40,926 nt of DNA from Nitrosomonas sp. Nm34 (GTDB taxonomy: Bacteria > Pseudomonadota > Gammaproteobacteria > Burkholderiales > Nitrosomonadaceae), in NCBI RefSeq assembly GCF_900113925.1, contig NZ_FORD01000026.1, positions 1 through 40,926 on the forward strand. Reading direction: 5' to 3'. The translations under genes were made by a program, and so were the position numbers. Positions within the stretch are counted from its first letter, which is position 1; each line of letters begins with the position of its first letter. Below are positions 8,357 to 17,602 of this stretch, one piece after another. The notes beneath the pieces are model-generated. The model was not told the origin of the DNA and did no database searches. It saw nothing but the letters and a program-made list of their open reading frames with translations.

Positions 8357-11300
8357 ATGTTGGAGGTTTGCCACAGAGAGAGACGAAAATTTTATGCTTC
8401 ATGGAAGTTTGTATGGCAAGTTTTTCTAATTACCTTAATCACCTATTGCAGCGTATATAGTATGCGTGCTACAGCCTCAACGGCATTATGTCCTGTAAAA
8501 GCGGCACGTATTGTTTCATTCGAAGGCATCGTAGAACTAAGCAGAGTAGGGGAACAGCGCTGGCAGCGCGTGGAATCTAATGAAGAGTTATGTTTAGGAG
8601 ATATGCTCAGGGTGCGCTCTCACAGCAGAGCTTCTATCAGGTTGAGTAATGACAGCATGCTTAGGCTTGACCAGAAAACGACTATTACCTTTGCCGAGCC
8701 AGAAGATAAAAAAAACACATGGCTGGACTTAGTCAAAGGTAAACTGCACATCATCACCCGCACCCCTCAGCCTTTTAAGATCAGAACTCCCTTCTTTAAT
8801 GCGGGGGTAGATGGAACAGAATTTTACATTGGGGTAGAAGAAGATGAGGCTAACGTCTTAGTGTATGAAGGCAAAGTGGCAGTTAGTAATGACCAAGGCA
8901 GTCTTGTTCTAGCAGATCATGAAGCTGCAAGTATCCTTAAAGATCAGGCGCCGCGCAAAGAAGGTGTTATTCGCCCTATCGACGCGGTTCAGTGGGCATT
9001 GTACTACCCAACCATCATCGATTATCGACCGGATGAAAAAATTGTTGCTAAATCCCTGCAGCTAATCTGGCGCACTTCCGTAGAGCACTACCGTCGGGGT
9101 AGACTGATTGAAGCATTGTCAGTTCTGGATCAGATCGACCCACAACAACTTACTACACCACTATTGATTTATCGTGCAGAGCTGCTCCTTTCTGTTGGAC
9201 GAGTCGATGAAGCTAAAGCAAACATTGAGCAAGCAATACAGCTTCAGCCAGGTAACAATGATGGTTATGCCTTGCAAGCGGTGATCGCTGTAGTGCAGAA
9301 CGACAAAGAAAGTGCATTGAGTCTAGCCAACCAGGCTATTGAGCTCGATCGTACTTCACCTACCGCAAGATTGGCTCTCTCCTATGCAAAGCAGGCACAT
9401 TTTAAGATTGAAGAGGCGCTTAGCGCTGTGGAAGAAGCAATCCGATTGGATGCAAAGAATGCACTAGTGTGGGCACGTCTTTCTGAACTTCACCTGTCCA
9501 CCGGATATCTCGATCGAGCACTGGAAGCTGCCCAGGTAGCGGTGAGTCTAAATCCAAATCTAGGTAAAACACAAACTGTGCTTGGATTTGTCCATTTATT
9601 AACAACCGACACGGAAAAAGCCAAAGTAGTCTTTACCCAAGCAATTCAACTCGATCAAGCTGATCCCTTACCTCGACTGGGATTGGGATTGGCCTTAATC
9701 CGCGAAGGTAAATTGGAAGCGGGGCGCATAGAAATCGAAATTGCGGCAAGCCTTGATCCAGCCAACTCACTATTACGAAGTTATCTTGGTAAGGCATACT
9801 TCGAAGAAAAGCGTTATCCCCTTGCAAGTACCCAATTTGATCTGGCGAAGGAGCGTGACCCAAATGATCCCACCCCTTGGTTTTATGATGCTATCCAGCA
9901 ACAGACGCAGAACCAGCCGGTGGAGGCGCTACGTGATATTCAGAAATCAATTCAGCTGAATGATAACCGTGCGGTCTATCGTTCTAAATTGCTACTAGAT
10001 CAGGATCAAGCTGCTCGAGGTTCGAGTTTGGCAAGGATTTACGACAACTTGGGTTTTGAAAAGCGTGCATTGATGGAAACCGCTAGATCCCTGAGTCTCG
10101 ATCCAGCAAACCATTCTGCGCATCGCTTCCTCTCGGATGCATATGTCAACATTCCACGCTATGAGATTGCCCGTGTCAGTGAATTGTTGCAGGCACAACT
10201 ATTGCAACCAGTCAACATTAACCCAGTGCAGCCCCATCTGGCCGTTGCTGATCTCAATATCATCACGACTTCAGGACCAGTGATTCCAGGGTTCAATGAA
10301 TTTGCCCCACTCATGGAGCGTAATAGACCGCAACTGGTTGCATCTGGCATTTTTGGCAGCAACAGTACGCTTGGGGATGAGGTTGTGGCGTCAGCTGTTT
10401 ATGATCGTGCCTCAGTAAGTTTAGGGCAATTTCATTTCGATACTAATGGGTTTAAAAGAAACAAGCCTGGAGAAGCTAACAACAATGATCAGACCCACAA
10501 TATTTACAATGCGTTCATGCAGTATGCATTCAATCCCAAATTCAATGTGCAGGTTGAATTACGTACTCGGGCGACAGAACAGGGAGATTTGACGCTGGAC
10601 TTCAATCCTAAAAATTATGACTCAAGTCATCGACGAAAGCTGAGTGAGGAGATAGCAAGAATAGGCGCGCGATATGCGCTATCACCCAATCAGGACCTAA
10701 TTTTCTCCGGCAAATATATTGATCGTTCTGAAATCCAAAACTTTGGCAATTTTTATACTGATCTTGAAAATAAGGGTTTTCAAATTGAAGCTCAGCACAT
10801 ACTTAGGGCAAAAAACTTCAATTCTATAATTGGTGGAAGTGGTTACCGGTTTGATAACAATTCGTTAGAAAATGGTATAGAAAAACCGTCTAATGAGCTA
10901 GAGCGTGAAAGTGCTTATATCTACACAAATACCAACTTTCTCCCAAATATAAATGCAACATTAGCGCTAAGCTACGACTCATTCTCAAATACGCTTTTTA
11001 CCGAAAAAGTTGATAAATTTAACCCTAAATTTGGGCTGCAGTGGAATATCACAAATTCTGTCAGATTAAGAGCTACATGGCTTGAGGCAACCAAGTCCCA
11101 TCTCATAGCGCAACAATCATTGGAGCCAACACAAGTGGCTGGTTTCAATCAATTTTTTGATGATATTAATGGTACCAGATCCAGGCGAATGGGAGTTGGG
11201 CTGGATACTCATTTTACTAATCGATTATATAGCGGAATCGAAATATCTGAGCGTAAGTTAGAAGTACCCATTCGCCTAGATCCGACTGTGGAACATTTGC

Positions 11301-11800
11301 AAAAACAAAATGAACAGCTATATCGAGCATATTTGTATTGGATATTCAATTCAAATTGGGCGATTAAGGGTGAAATGCAGTTTGAAAAATTTAATAGAAA
11401 TCATCAGGATATTGCAATGTTTAGCAATGATCCAGATCGGATCCAAACACTAAGCTTGCCAATAACTATCAATTATTTTAATCCACATGGTTTTTTTTTC
11501 AACGCTTCTATAAACACAGTTAAGCAGAATTTGCGACGTAAGCATGATTTTAATGATAATCAAAAAAGAAATCCAGAAAACCCAATCGCTGCTGGCTCCG
11601 GGATAGATACATTCTTCCTGCTTGATTCTATTATTGGATATCGATTTCCTAATCGGAGAGGCATATTCACTTTGGAAGGGAGGAACTTACTAAACGATAA
11701 ATTCTTTTATAGAAATATTGGCTTTAATACAGCTGAAGCAATACCCACTCGATATGTGCCTGAGCGCACTTTTTTTGTGAGATTAACTTTAAATTTCTAA
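8357..11800 (+). CDS. FecR-domain/TPR/TonB-receptor-like barrel fusion protein
   Basis: The protein has 1147 residues in three parts. A long signal sequence (about 10-41, hydrophobic FVWQVFLITLITYCSVYSM) leads to a FecR-like domain (about 48-190; IVSFEGIVELSR, LCLGDMLRVRSHSRASIRLS, FKIRTPFFNAGVDGTEF, VLVYEGKVAVSN). A run of TPRs follows (about 230-600; repeats such as LLVYRAELLLSVGRVDEAKA-like units and NALVWARLSELHLSTGYLDR). The last 500 residues are a beta-barrel whose end, LEGRNLLNDKFFYRN then ERTFFVRLTLNF, is the signature C-terminus of TonB-dependent receptors, with terminal Phe. No plug domain or TonB box is visible. It should sit in the outer membrane with FecR and TPR parts in the periplasm, where it could face the CHASE2 domain of the neighbouring cyclase. 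It could be a sensor or an export channel. The start lacks a clear Shine-Dalgarno site. Confidence 0.82.
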   Translation: MLEVCHRERRKFYASWKFVWQVFLITLITYCSVYSMRATASTALCPVKAARIVSFEGIVELSRVGEQRWQRVESNEELCLGDMLRVRSHSRASIRLSNDSMLRLDQKTTITFAEPEDKKNTWLDLVKGKLHIITRTPQPFKIRTPFFNAGVDGTEFYIGVEEDEANVLVYEGKVAVSNDQGSLVLADHEAASILKDQAPRKEGVIRPIDAVQWALYYPTIIDYRPDEKIVAKSLQLIWRTSVEHYRRGRLIEALSVLDQIDPQQLTTPLLIYRAELLLSVGRVDEAKANIEQAIQLQPGNNDGYALQAVIAVVQNDKESALSLANQAIELDRTSPTARLALSYAKQAHFKIEEALSAVEEAIRLDAKNALVWARLSELHLSTGYLDRALEAAQVAVSLNPNLGKTQTVLGFVHLLTTDTEKAKVVFTQAIQLDQADPLPRLGLGLALIREGKLEAGRIEIEIAASLDPANSLLRSYLGKAYFEEKRYPLASTQFDLAKERDPNDPTPWFYDAIQQQTQNQPVEALRDIQKSIQLNDNRAVYRSKLLLDQDQAARGSSLARIYDNLGFEKRALMETARSLSLDPANHSAHRFLSDAYVNIPRYEIARVSELLQAQLLQPVNINPVQPHLAVADLNIITTSGPVIPGFNEFAPLMERNRPQLVASGIFGSNSTLGDEVVASAVYDRASVSLGQFHFDTNGFKRNKPGEANNNDQTHNIYNAFMQYAFNPKFNVQVELRTRATEQGDLTLDFNPKNYDSSHRRKLSEEIARIGARYALSPNQDLIFSGKYIDRSEIQNFGNFYTDLENKGFQIEAQHILRAKNFNSIIGGSGYRFDNNSLENGIEKPSNELERESAYIYTNTNFLPNINATLALSYDSFSNTLFTEKVDKFNPKFGLQWNITNSVRLRATWLEATKSHLIAQQSLEPTQVAGFNQFFDDINGTRSRRMGVGLDTHFTNRLYSGIEISERKLEVPIRLDPTVEHLQKQNEQLYRAYLYWIFNSNWAIKGEMQFEKFNRNHQDIAMFSNDPDRIQTLSLPITINYFNPHGFFFNASINTVKQNLRRKHDFNDNQKRNPENPIAAGSGIDTFFLLDSIIGYRFPNRRGIFTLEGRNLLNDKFFYRNIGFNTAEAIPTRYVPERTFFVRLTLNF

Positions 11801-11813
11801 AGGAGATTGCAAT

Positions 11814-12077
11814 ATGAGCTATACCTATGTACTTAATAAAAATTCATCTGGCGGTACTCTTGTAGAATCTCAAAACAACAGTCCGACATGGTCAAGTCCT
11901 TGTCTTTGCAATGACTGGTTTAGATACACAGGAAAAAACTCTGCATACACAGGTCAGATTTTTTATATTAAAAAAGAGAGTAATGACCAGTTTTGCCTTT
12001 ATAACGCCACACAAAAAACGAGCGGAGGAAGCATCATCTATGTTCCAACAGGTTTAGCTTTGCTTCGTTCCTATTAA
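11814..12077 (+). CDS. Small protein of unknown function, downstream of the FecR fusion
   Basis: The 87-residue gene starts 13 bases after the stop of the FecR fusion, with AAAGGAG placed 7 bases before the ATG, so it is almost certainly co-translated. I do not recognise the family. The sequence is Ser/Thr/Asn/Tyr-rich with no signal peptide or membrane helix. It has three cysteines (two in PCLCNDWF, one in FCLYN). Glycine-led beta-like segments (SSGGTLVES, KTSGGSIIYVPTG) suggest a compact beta fold, and it ends LALLRSY. Its position between an outer-membrane barrel and a Crp regulator suggests a cargo, ligand or accessory of the barrel, but that is inference. Confidence 0.75.
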   Translation: MSYTYVLNKNSSGGTLVESQNNSPTWSSPCLCNDWFRYTGKNSAYTGQIFYIKKESNDQFCLYNATQKTSGGSIIYVPTGLALLRSY

Positions 12078-12223
12078 TTTTTGAGCCGCTTTCCATTGTT
12101 ATTTGCGATACTATTAACATAGTTCATGAGAGAAATCTGCTCTTTCAGTTTGAGTAATAGTTGAAACTGATTCTTATCGAACTGTTCATTAGAGCTCTGA
12201 GTTCTTTCGTTTCACGGATTACT

Positions 12224-12943
12224 ATGAATTTAATTGATCAATCTTTCCTCACTTTTTTTTCGAGTATCAAGGGATTTGATGGTCTCTCATCGGGCGATCT
12301 TGAAATGTTTACACAATCTTTCCATCAGCAGCATTATGCTGCTGGTGAAGAAATTGTGCGTTATCAGGATCACACCAACAGTGTTTTTGTTATTCTGAAA
12401 GGTATTATCCGAGTTCACTATTATTCATTATCAGGCGATGAGGTTATTCTATGTGATTTGCCCGCAGGGGAGATGTTTGGAGAGTTGACAGCTATTGATG
12501 GTTTGTCACGCTCTGCAACAGCCATAGCCAAAACGGATAGCTTGTTAGCTTCTATACCTGACAAGGTTTTCTGGGAATTGATTCATACCTACCCTCCATT
12601 CTGCAAAGCTATTTTGAAGCGGCTAACTGGCCAGGTTCGTCGCTTAACTGAACGGATTTTTGACTTTAGCACACTGGCTGTGCGGAACCGTATCCATACT
12701 GAATTATGGCGCTTGGCGAAGGAACGTATGGTATCTCAAAATACTGCTATTATCTCACCTGCTCCTACTCATGCCGAATTAGCCTGTTTTGTGAGTACCC
12801 ACCGTGAAGCAGTGAGCCGGGAGTTGGCCAGTCTTGCTAAGATCAATTTGATTGAGCAGCGAGGCCGTGATCTGCACATACTTGATGTAGCAAAGTTGGC
12901 TAAACTGGTTCAGGAAGTGCGGGGTTTCTTGGCTCAAATCTAA
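12224..12943 (+). CDS. Crp/Fnr-family cyclic-nucleotide-responsive regulator
   Basis: The start chosen is ATG 12224 (239 residues, normal for the family); an upstream TTG at 12161 would add 21 residues but has no ribosome site. The N-terminal beta-roll carries the phosphate-binding cassette FGELTAIDGLSRSATA, with E87, R96 and S97 equivalent to CRP Glu72, Arg82 and Ser83, so it should bind cAMP or a related nucleotide. A long dimer helix follows. The C-terminal winged helix has HREAVSRELASL, placing R194, E195 and R199 where CRP has Arg180, Glu181 and Arg185, the residues that read TGTGA. It lacks the N-terminal cysteines of Fnr. It lies 146 bases after the small gene and downstream of the CHASE2 cyclase, suggesting that it answers that enzyme. 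Confidence 0.88.
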   Translation: MNLIDQSFLTFFSSIKGFDGLSSGDLEMFTQSFHQQHYAAGEEIVRYQDHTNSVFVILKGIIRVHYYSLSGDEVILCDLPAGEMFGELTAIDGLSRSATAIAKTDSLLASIPDKVFWELIHTYPPFCKAILKRLTGQVRRLTERIFDFSTLAVRNRIHTELWRLAKERMVSQNTAIISPAPTHAELACFVSTHREAVSRELASLAKINLIEQRGRDLHILDVAKLAKLVQEVRGFLAQI

Positions 12944-13158
12944 TCTTTTTTCTGCAATTTACTTTTTCGTAAGCTCAAGTTGGCATCTTTTGTCCTATTA
13001 ATCAAATGCTAACAAAGCTTTTCCAGAAATAACACTTATTTGATTCTAAAGTCGTTTTCTGGAATTGAGTATAGTCAAATGCCTGATCACTTGATAGAAT
13101 CGCCATCTTTATATTTTCAAGCATACTGTTTGTTTATTTTTATATTTTAGGAATATCA

Positions 13159-14376
13159 ATGGCCACCCAAGACTTTCGCCCAGAGAAGAAAATTTCGATC
13201 TTTTATCCACCTCAACGTGTTTTGATGGGCCCCGGGCCATCGGATACCCATTCGCGAGTTTTGTCCGCAATGGCGCGTCCCACCTTGGGCCATCTGGATC
13301 CAGTATTTGTGGATATGATGGAGGAGCTGAAAAGTTTGATGCGTTATGCTTTTCAGACGAATAATTTGCTCACCTTTCCTGTATCAGGCCCTGGTTCAGT
13401 CGGTATGGAAATGTGCTTTGTGAACATGATTGAGCCGGGAGATAAGGTAATTGTTTGTCGCAATGGCGTGTTCGGTGGGCGTATGATTGAGAATGTCGAA
13501 CGCCATGGGGGAGTGGCTGTGGTAGTGGATGACAAATGGGGAGAGCCTGTTGATCCTCAGAAAGTGGAAGATGCCTTAAAAAATAATCCAGACACGAAAA
13601 TTCTGGCGTTTGTTCATGCTGAAACCTCTACCGGTGTACAGTCAGATGCTAAAACTCTTAGTGATCTAGCTAAGCGCTATAACTGCTTAACGATCATGGA
13701 TACGGTCACGTCGCTAGGTGGGACACCCATTTATATCGACGGATGGGGAATTGACGCAGTCTATTCCGGCAGCCAGAAATGTTTGTCCTGCCCTCCTGGT
13801 CTTTCTCCAGTAAGTTTCTCTGAGCGCGTGGTGAATCTGGTTAAAAACCGAAAACATAAGGTACAAAGCTGGTTCATGGATATTAACTTGCTATTGGGTT
13901 ACTGGGGCTCTTCACGAACCTATCATCATACGGCACCTACCAATTCATTGGTTGGATTGCATGAAGCGTTATTGATGCTATACGAAGAAGGGCTGGAACA
14001 TTCCTGGGCACGGCATCAGCGTAATCACAAGGCGCTAAAAGCCGGCTTGCAGACGATGGGTATCGAATATGTGGTCGCCGAGCCCTATCGCTTGCCCCAG
14101 CTGAATGCCGTACATATACCAGTAGGCGTAGATGATAAGGAAGTACGCCGTAGGTTGCTGGCTGATTTCAATTTGGAAATCGGAGCTGGCTTAGGAGATT
14201 TTGCTGGGAAAGTTTGGCGCTTCGGTTTAATGGGTAATTCAAGTCGAGTTGAAAATGTTATTTTCTGTCTTAACGCCTTGGAAACGGTTTTATCCAATGT
14301 GGGTATGAAGGTAGAGCGTGGTGCTGCAGAAGTGGCCGCTTATCAAACCTATGCAGCTAATACTATGACAGTATAA
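13159..14376 (+). CDS. Alanine/serine-glyoxylate aminotransferase family protein
   Basis: The 405-residue class V PLP-dependent aminotransferase transfers the amino group of serine or alanine to glyoxylate. Diagnostic segments are LMGPGPSDTHSRVLSAMARP at the N-terminus, VSGPGSVGMEMCFVNM, AETSTGV, MDTVTSLGGTP and SGSQKCLSCPPG, where K207 is the predicted PLP lysine. The C-terminal WRFGLMGNSS supplies the usual substrate arginine region. A good ribosome site (AGGAAT) precedes the ATG. In autotrophic ammonia oxidisers such an enzyme would recycle photorespiratory-type glyoxylate from Rubisco oxygenation, an inference from family knowledge. It stands alone, followed by a palindromic repeat. Serine versus alanine preference cannot be read from the sequence. 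Confidence 0.9.
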   Translation: MATQDFRPEKKISIFYPPQRVLMGPGPSDTHSRVLSAMARPTLGHLDPVFVDMMEELKSLMRYAFQTNNLLTFPVSGPGSVGMEMCFVNMIEPGDKVIVCRNGVFGGRMIENVERHGGVAVVVDDKWGEPVDPQKVEDALKNNPDTKILAFVHAETSTGVQSDAKTLSDLAKRYNCLTIMDTVTSLGGTPIYIDGWGIDAVYSGSQKCLSCPPGLSPVSFSERVVNLVKNRKHKVQSWFMDINLLLGYWGSSRTYHHTAPTNSLVGLHEALLMLYEEGLEHSWARHQRNHKALKAGLQTMGIEYVVAEPYRLPQLNAVHIPVGVDDKEVRRRLLADFNLEIGAGLGDFAGKVWRFGLMGNSSRVENVIFCLNALETVLSNVGMKVERGAAEVAAYQTYAANTMTV

Positions 14377-14479
14377 GTTTTGATTGAAACGAAACTCATA
14401 AACTATGACTATGCAACTGCTTTCTTTTTGCTGGATAGGAAGTAGTTGCAAAGGGGCAGTAAAGTAAGAGAAAAGTATT

Positions 14480-14582
14480 ATTCCATTTCCAAATCAAACA
14501 TGACGCCAAGGCGAGCCGCAGGTAATATAAATAATACGACAAAGAGAAGCCGGCACAGCTGCGTTTGATTTGGAAATGGAAT
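14480..14582 (-). repeat. Palindromic intergenic repeat, copy 1
   Basis: A 103-bp element is bounded by a perfect 20-bp inverted repeat: ATTCCATTTCCAAATCAAAC at 14480-14499 and its exact complement at 14563-14582. The interior, read on the minus strand, contains CTGCGGCTCGCCTTGGCGTC, which nearly matches copy 2 in opposite orientation. It is non-coding and resembles a MITE or REP-like element. Confidence 0.8.
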
Positions 14583-14685
14583 TACTATTCTCATTTTTGA
14601 ATTTGACGAGTTAGGAGAACTGGTTGGATCTTTATTCAACGCCTTGCTCGCCTATCGCCTGTTTTTTCCAGCATAATTCTGCTTC

Positions 14686-15693
14686 ATGAATTCGGAATTT
14701 TCTTTTCAACTTGTTGCAGCTCCTTTGCTATCTTTCCTAGTGGCCTATTTACTTATTTTCTGGCTGGTGAAAGGCAATGCACTCAAAATATTGGATTTTC
14801 CAAATAAACGTTCGTTACATAGCACTCCTGTTCCTCGGACTGGTGGTATCGGTCTGATTCTCTCGATATTGTTGGTATGGCTGCTGTTTTCTGCTTCATT
14901 GCCTATTTCATTGTGGGTAGGATTTAGCGTACTTGCGCTTGTTTCTTTGGCTGATGATGTGAAGGGTGTATCTGTACTGGTGCGTTTACTGGCTCATATT
15001 CTTGTTGCCATCAGCTTTTCTGCGATGCTTTTACTAGATGGTTACAATTGGGTTATGGTGATAGGAATGGGACTGGCCATTGCCTGGATGTCCAACCTAT
15101 ATAATTTTATGGATGGTTCTGATGGGCTAGCGGGTGGTATGGCGTTCATCGGTTTTGGTTATTATGGTGTAACAGCGTTGCTTGCAGGCGATATGGAATT
15201 TGCCATGATTAACTTTTGTATTATGGCTTCCGCTGGGGCTTTCTTACGCTTCAATTTTCATCCCGCCAAAATATTTCTGGGAGATGTGGGGGCAGTGCCA
15301 TTGGGTTTTTTAGCGGCGGCGTTCGGTATTTTAGGTTGGGTTAAAGGTTTGTGGTCTTTTTGGCTGCCTTTACTGATATTTTCACCTTTTATAGTCGATG
15401 CGAGTATGACGCTGATTAAGCGATTCTTCCGTGGTGAAAGGGTTTGGCAAGCACACCGTGAACATTATTACCAGAGGGTTGTGCAGAGTGGGGTTGGGCA
15501 CCGCAATACAGCCTTATTGGAATATCTACTGATGCTGATGGTCGGCGGGAGTGCAGTATGGGCAAACAGTTATGACTTTATCACCCAGAGCTGGCTGGCG
15601 GTGATGTGGGGAAGTATTTATTTAATTATAATGCGGGCTTTTGATTGTTATCAACGCTATCGCTACACTAAAATACAGAATGATTGCAAGTAA
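14686..15693 (+). CDS. Polyprenyl-phosphate sugar-1-phosphate transferase (WecA/WbpL-like)
   Basis: The 335-residue polytopic membrane protein of glycosyltransferase family 4 (MraY/WecA superfamily) has about ten hydrophobic helices. Family motifs are visible in order: KRSLHSTPVPRTGGIG near the N-terminus, SLADDVKG (Asp-rich Mg site), NLYNFMDGSDGLAGG, and NFHPAKIFLGDVGAVPLGF. The HxxH-like loop near the C-terminus reads AHREHYYQR. It transfers a sugar phosphate, probably an N-acetylhexosamine, from UDP-sugar to undecaprenyl phosphate to begin O-antigen or capsule repeat synthesis. It overlaps the start of the WbpM-like gene, so the two are translationally coupled. No ribosome site is evident at the ATG. 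Confidence 0.88.
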   Translation: MNSEFSFQLVAAPLLSFLVAYLLIFWLVKGNALKILDFPNKRSLHSTPVPRTGGIGLILSILLVWLLFSASLPISLWVGFSVLALVSLADDVKGVSVLVRLLAHILVAISFSAMLLLDGYNWVMVIGMGLAIAWMSNLYNFMDGSDGLAGGMAFIGFGYYGVTALLAGDMEFAMINFCIMASAGAFLRFNFHPAKIFLGDVGAVPLGFLAAAFGILGWVKGLWSFWLPLLIFSPFIVDASMTLIKRFFRGERVWQAHREHYYQRVVQSGVGHRNTALLEYLLMLMVGGSAVWANSYDFITQSWLAVMWGSIYLIIMRAFDCYQRYRYTKIQNDCK

Positions 15694-17602
15694 AATTCAT
15701 AAACGCTCTCTCATTGCTTTCATTCATGATTTTATTGCAGTGATCATAGCGTGGTGGTTCGCTTATTTATTCCGCTTCAATTTTGAAATTCCTGCTGATT
15801 TTCAAGATTCACTCAAGGAAAATTTAGTCTGGATTGCACCAACTCAAGCGGCTATCTTTTATTCCTTTGGCTTATATCGCGGATTATGGCGCTATGCCAG
15901 CTTGCCAGATTTAAAAAGAATTCTGCTAACCGTTACTTGCGGTGCAGTAATTGTCCCGTTTGTAATATTTATGCTGAAACTGCCTGTCTTGCTGCCACGA
16001 GCAGTGATATTCCTTACCCCATTACTCTTGCTGCTAATCATGGGAGGAAGCCGCATTTTATATCGGTCATGGAAAGAAGGGCGGTTTTACAGCTTAAAAA
16101 ATTCAGAACGTAAACCAGTCATTGTGCTGGGGACAGGAAATACTGCAATTAATCTGGTAAAAGAGCTGGATCGTAGCCCTGATTGGCAGGTAGTGGGATT
16201 ACTGGGAGGGAGTCCCAAAAAATTAGGAGCTCGTCTTCATGGCGTTCGGGTTTTAGGTATGATCAGTCAATTACCTGCATGGGTAGCAAAATTAGGTGTG
16301 GGCCATGTTATTATTGCTATGCCATCTGCTTCTCAGAACGAGCGGCGTCAAGCGCTCGAAATGTGCGCAGAGCTAGGTGTTAAGGCATTGACCATTCCAT
16401 CCTATGCTGACCTTGTCAGCGGGAAAATGACTGTATCACAAATCCGCAATGTTGAGCTGGATGATTTACTTGGCCGGGCGCCTGTGGTGCTCGATACGAA
16501 AGGTTTGCATGATCTGCTGACCGGAAAAACGATACTTATTACAGGTGCGGGTGGTTCGATAGGTTCTGAACTGTGCCGGCAAATCATGGCATTTAATCCT
16601 AGGCAGCTTGTCTTGTTTGAATTGAATGAATTTGCGCTCTATGCCATTCAAGAAGAATTCCTCCTCAAATTTCCGGCTGTCTCTATGGCGTTTGTGATCG
16701 GAGATGTCAAAGATCGCGCAAGACTCTCACAAGTATTTGATAAATATCAACCTACGGTGGTATTCCATGCTGCGGCCTATAAACATGTACCTTTAATGGA
16801 AAATGAAAATGCCTGGCAGGCTATGTTGAATAATGTCATGGGAACATATGTGCTGGCAGAAGTAGCGATTGAACATGCGGTAGAAAAATTTGTGCTAATT
16901 TCCACTGACAAAGCGGTGAACCCTACCAATGTAATGGGGGCCAGCAAGCGATTGGCTGAAATGGTTTGTCAGGCACTACAGCAATCAGTGTTACATGCTG
17001 AGAATAAGTATACTGCACCATCCAAAACTTGTTTTGTCATCGTGCGGTTCGGTAATGTTTTAGGAAGTACAGGTAGTGTGATCCCTAAATTCAGGGAACA
17101 AATCGCAAAAGGTGGACCCATTACTGTGACACATCCTGAGATTTCGCGTTATTTCATGTCTATTCAGGAAGCAGCACAATTGGTTTTACAAGCGGGCTTG
17201 ATGGGTGGTGTGAAAGGTGGAGGAGAAATTTTTGTTATGGACATGGGCGATCCCGTCAGAATCGTAGATTTGGCCAAAGATATGATCCGTTTGCTTGGCC
17301 TGACCGAAGAAGATATCAAGATTATCTATACTGGGTTGCGTCCAGGTGAGAAGTTATATGAAGAACTCGCTACAGAAAATGAAAATACTTTGCCAACCCA
17401 ACATAAAAAACTTAGTATTACGCTGTCTTACCAAGTTGATGAGCAATGGCTTGCGTCATTTATGGATTGGTTTACCAAACAACCTGTGCTAAAGGATGAG
17501 GAGGTCAGGTGGGCCTTAACAAAATGGGTTCCTGAGTATTCAAATAAAAGAACAGATGATCAAAACTTATCAGAGCAAGTAGTCACTTTAAATACACATT
17601 GA
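15680..17602 (+). CDS. Nucleoside-diphosphate-sugar 4,6-dehydratase (WbpM/CapD-like)
   Basis: The start is placed at ATG 15680, overlapping the upstream stop by 14 bases; an earlier TTG at 15641 is possible. The product (640 residues) has four N-terminal membrane helices, then a CoA/NAD-binding-like domain (VIVLGTGNTAINLVKEL), then a short-chain dehydrogenase/reductase domain. The NAD-binding motif is ITGAGGSIGSELCRQI, followed by VFHAAAYKHVPLMENE, STDKAVNPTNVMGASKR and RFGNVLGSTGSVIPKF. Members make UDP-4-keto-6-deoxy sugars from UDP-GlcNAc for surface polysaccharides; in this family an SDK/MGxxK arrangement replaces the usual Tyr-x-x-x-Lys. With the WbpL-like gene it forms a two-gene polysaccharide-initiation unit; other glycan genes are not in the window. 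Confidence 0.88.
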   Translation: MIASKIHKRSLIAFIHDFIAVIIAWWFAYLFRFNFEIPADFQDSLKENLVWIAPTQAAIFYSFGLYRGLWRYASLPDLKRILLTVTCGAVIVPFVIFMLKLPVLLPRAVIFLTPLLLLLIMGGSRILYRSWKEGRFYSLKNSERKPVIVLGTGNTAINLVKELDRSPDWQVVGLLGGSPKKLGARLHGVRVLGMISQLPAWVAKLGVGHVIIAMPSASQNERRQALEMCAELGVKALTIPSYADLVSGKMTVSQIRNVELDDLLGRAPVVLDTKGLHDLLTGKTILITGAGGSIGSELCRQIMAFNPRQLVLFELNEFALYAIQEEFLLKFPAVSMAFVIGDVKDRARLSQVFDKYQPTVVFHAAAYKHVPLMENENAWQAMLNNVMGTYVLAEVAIEHAVEKFVLISTDKAVNPTNVMGASKRLAEMVCQALQQSVLHAENKYTAPSKTCFVIVRFGNVLGSTGSVIPKFREQIAKGGPITVTHPEISRYFMSIQEAAQLVLQAGLMGGVKGGGEIFVMDMGDPVRIVDLAKDMIRLLGLTEEDIKIIYTGLRPGEKLYEELATENENTLPTQHKKLSITLSYQVDEQWLASFMDWFTKQPVLKDEEVRWALTKWVPEYSNKRTDDQNLSEQVVTLNTH

